Assembly (NCBI GenBank): GCA_003118195.1
Contig: BEXV01000088.1
Location: 86,348 to 98,330, forward strand
Direction: 5' to 3'
DNA: 11,983 nucleotides
Source: Hemicentrotus pulcherrimus
Lineage: Eukaryota > Echinodermata > Echinoidea > Camarodonta > Strongylocentrotidae
Notes under the pieces: generated by a model
What the model was told of the DNA's origin: nothing
Seen by the model: only the letters and a program-made list of their open reading frames with translations
The model's database searches: none
Shown: positions 9,611-11,983 of the stretch, piece by piece
Numbering within the stretch: the first letter of the stretch is position 1
Layout of the letters: each line of letters opens with the position of its first letter
Program-made: the position numbers and the translations under genes

Positions 9611-9786
9611 AATGGCGCTCCTGATGAGATGACGTGACTAGAATGAGATGATGGGGAGGAGCTGGTGAGGAGGAGCTATATTTTGTCTCTATCTGCCGAA
9701 TCTCAATGTCGATCCTGATGAGATGACGTGACTGGAATGAGATGGTGGGGATGAGCTATATTTTGTCTCTATCTGCCGAATCTCAA
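9611..9786. repeat. Two-copy tandem duplication upstream of the receptor
   Basis: Copy 1 begins at 9611 (aatggcgctcctgatgag) and copy 2 at 9705 (aatgtcgatcctgatgag). They stay near-identical through a block reading ctatattttgtctctatctg and on to a shared tctcaa at 9701-9706 and 9781-9786. Copy 1 is 94 bases and copy 2 is 80 because copy 1 carries a 14-base internal duplication: gaggagct occurs at 9656-9663 and again at 9670-9677. Each copy contains TGACGTGA. The few mismatches suggest a fairly recent duplication. It starts about 680 bases before the receptor start codon. Confidence 0.9.
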
Positions 9787-10472
9787 GGAGAGCTTTCCAA
9801 AACAAAGATTGATGGAGATCAATCTGCCTATCACGTCAGTCAGAGTACCCCCTTCCTTGTTAAAATATTTGACGTCGTCTTGGTTTCATCCAACGATAGG
9901 AGAGTAGACCCCCCGCTGCTGCATCCACGAATGATCGAGTTACTCCAGAATACCTCATTAGATTGAATGAAGAACTAAAGCAAAATGACTTAACCGATTT
10001 CATTCAATTAAAACTGAAACAAAATTCACGGTATTCTTACTTGGATATTTCTTTCATGTAGATATATCACAAAAGTTACCAAAATGAAATATTGTCACTT
10101 TCCAATGCTCAGCCAGTGGGAACTAAAGGTTGGTCGATCTGGTAAACGGGAAGAGAGAAAGTTTTTGTTTTGTTACACGCGATGTTATAATTCAGATTGT
10201 CTGCATCAGGTGAGAAGTCCAATGCACGTCACTCCAAAAATTAAAAGAAAGAGGCTCATCAAAATGTTACATCAGTGTGTGCAAAATCTCGGTAAAAAGT
10301 GCGAAAATTCACACTTGCTGTTTGCCCCCGGGTGTACTAAGACACGATCATTCCAGTTCACATGACGTAGTTAGATTGCAGCCATCCAACAAATTCTCGA
10401 TTCTTTCCGTGAGCTTTTTTACAATCTTGTCAAACACTAAATGCATGAGGCGTGCTCTTATCACCCACGTCA
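9630..10472. promoter_or_regulatory. Cluster of CRE/ATF-like TGACGT sites upstream of the receptor
   Basis: Seven occurrences of the hexamer TGACGT or its complement fall in about 840 bases: TGACGTGA at 9630-9637 and 9724-9731 (within the tandem duplication), the same octamer inverted at 9831-9838, TGACGTCG at 9870-9877, inverted TGACGTGC at 10224-10231, TGACGTAG at 10363-10370 and inverted TGACGTGG at 10465-10472. Chance would give under one in such a span, fewer in A+T-rich DNA. CREB/ATF-family bZIP proteins bind TGACGT half-sites. The last octamer also matches the ATF6-type consensus. Function is inferred from motif density and position only. Confidence 0.35.
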
Positions 10473-11957
10473 GCTTCTTTCCCCCTTCCAGCTATCAGCG
10501 CATTGAATTGTACATAGTATGCTCATTACACGACCTCAATAGAGCAAATCTGTTTATATGCCACCAATCAAGCAGGATTTGGAAATGCTCGCTGCGTAGA
10601 TTCAAGTCATTGAAGGAGCTTCATTATGTGAAAGCATGTTCGATAAGCGAAAATGTAATTTTAACAAATCGGAATGAGAGACGTGCTCTTAAATCCACCC
10701 ACTGTAGAGAGAGAGGAGGAAGAAGGCTAGAGGCGGTTTTTGTACCTTGTAGTGCAGTGCTTCGGGCCACCTTAATTGGTAACCTTTTATGCGTTTTATT
10801 AAGGGCAATAAAGCGCATTGAGCTAGTGAAATGATGATTATGTTGAAGGTCTACTGGATGAGAAAGGTTCACTTAATGTTAAAGAGAACAAACACGTAGT
10901 AATAGACGGTTGGTCGCAGTCTACACAACTAAAACTGATGATGACAGTTTAAACCATGGCCGCATGCTTAAAAGTGTTCTTTCAGTAAAAATGAGTCAGT
11001 CAGAATTGAGCGGTGTTAGAATGCATTTGATCAGTTTCCAACTCCCTCCCAGGGATCAGCAACAGACATCATTCGGTAAATAGAGTCCTACGTGCCCCAA
11101 AGTTTGCCCTCCAACAAACTGCTGAGTTCATATCAGGCGTAGAGTTCCCTCCTGACAATCACAAAGTTCTCTAGAACATATGCAGCCAGGCGCCACGGCC
11201 CGACGCTTCACAATTAAAACGATTCGAATCCGATTGAAAGCGTGAAGGGGAAATCAAACTTGCCTCCTATTGGTTCATGGATGGTATAACAGTACTGAGT
11301 ATTTCACTGGTGAAGTTCGTATGCTGCCTCACGTTGACTTCCCGAGTGTGAATGAATACACTAAGGAGAGCTGAAGATGTGAAGGTAATGCTGATTACAT
11401 GATGCAGCTTGCTCGAGATCAGCTCTCCTACCAATTTCTTCTCCGTGTGATGGATTTCGCACAAGGAAGGCACGTTTTATACCGTCTGCGGTCCGTTATT
11501 CCATCACCGACGAAATAGATCAGCTCAGCCAATCACAAAGCATCGTCATAAAATAGTTCGCTACGCTTTCAACAAATCAACTACGAAAACTTTTCCCATG
11601 TTGTCGAAAAACGATAGTGGCAAAATGATCGTGGGGATTCGAGATTTATCTGCCCAACACTTAAGAGATGTGTGCCTATGAGAGCCCTAAATCGCCATGA
11701 CGTGTCATGCAGCCGCATGTTCTGAAATTGTACTCCTTTCCCAATTATTCAAAAGTGTTGCCAGTATATACGGTATATACGCTACTACAGCATCATTTCA
11801 AATGTTTCTTTTGTTCATGATATTTTTGGCGAAATGGTTATCGTCCTCAGCTGTTTTTTTAATATTGATGTATAATAATAATAAGGAAATGAAAGAAGTT
11901 TAAAGTTAACTCTATATTTGTTTATTTGATGGCACGTTATAATTTATCAGCATACAC
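9787..11957. other. Distal upstream region, no gene firmly recognised
   Basis: Less A+T-rich than the left part of the window. It carries most of the TGACGT cluster, a separated direct repeat (10451-10470 and 10682-10702) and an unrecognised 185-codon open frame on the plus strand (10277-10834). A CCAAT box (agccaatcac, about 11527-11536) sits some 20 bases before a TATA-like ataaaata on the plus strand, but the frame that follows (11697-11903, 68 codons) resembles nothing known. GTATATAC is repeated at 11764-11771 and 11773-11780. Confidence 0.5.
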
Positions 11958-11983
11958 GAGGAGGAGGAGGGGGGGGGGGGGGG
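11958..11983 (+). repeat. Low-complexity gagg/poly-G tract at the window edge
   Basis: gaggaggagg grades into at least 15 consecutive G (11969-11983) at the very end. It could form a G-quadruplex, or it may mark a read or assembly end artefact; the true run length cannot be known here. Confidence 0.8.

Noticed and set aside
11206..11247. tRNA-like B box (gattcgaatcc) and an imperfect inverted repeat cttcac...gtgaag
   Set aside because: No acceptor stem, T-stem pairing or A box is present; the inverted ends are only six bases and the centre is a 10-base palindrome that can occur by chance.
11527..11903. CCAAT box plus TATA-like run followed by a hydrophobic 68-codon frame on the plus strand
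   Set aside because: The CCAAT-TATA spacing is short and the frame is poor in sequence complexity with no family resemblance, so it is not called as a gene.

Overview
The window looks like nuclear DNA from an animal, most likely a marine invertebrate. It is A+T-rich, mostly non-coding, and carries CA and GA microsatellites and short inverted-repeat elements. It holds one convincing protein-coding gene: a complete, single-exon, class A G-protein-coupled receptor on the minus strand (7477-8928). The receptor resembles alpha2-adrenergic and octopamine-type receptors of bilaterians. Together with MITE-like fold-back repeats, this would suit an invertebrate deuterostome such as an echinoderm, but that assignment is inference and no species marker is visible.

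Layout: 1-7476 is gene-poor 3' flank (relative to the receptor). It contains a ~195-bp terminal-inverted-repeat element with a CA-rich core (178-374), a cluster of degenerate 'ttcacaca' repeats (871-1290), two related fold-back repeats (1098-1190 and 2947-3082), a GA microsatellite (3503-3550), an A16-G10 homopolymer junction (4517-4542) and long stretches with nothing recognisable. 7477-8928 is the receptor. 8983-8990 is a TATA-box match on the receptor strand, just upstream of its start. 9611-9786 is a two-copy tandem duplication of regulatory-looking DNA. 9630-10472 has seven TGACGT/ACGTCA (CRE/ATF-type) hexamers. The rest, to 11957, is less A+T-rich upstream DNA with scattered promoter-like motifs and one unrecognised 185-codon open frame (10277-10834). 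The window ends in a G homopolymer (11969-11983), which may be a sequencing or assembly boundary.

Nothing here is an operon or a multi-gene system. The most interesting signal is the upstream region of the receptor: a TATA box at a plausible distance, two candidate start codons of unequal context strength, and a concentration of cAMP-response-like sites, some inside a tandem duplication. Since alpha2-type receptors usually signal through Gi and lower cAMP, a cAMP-responsive promoter would form a feedback loop. That is a hypothesis, not a demonstrated system.
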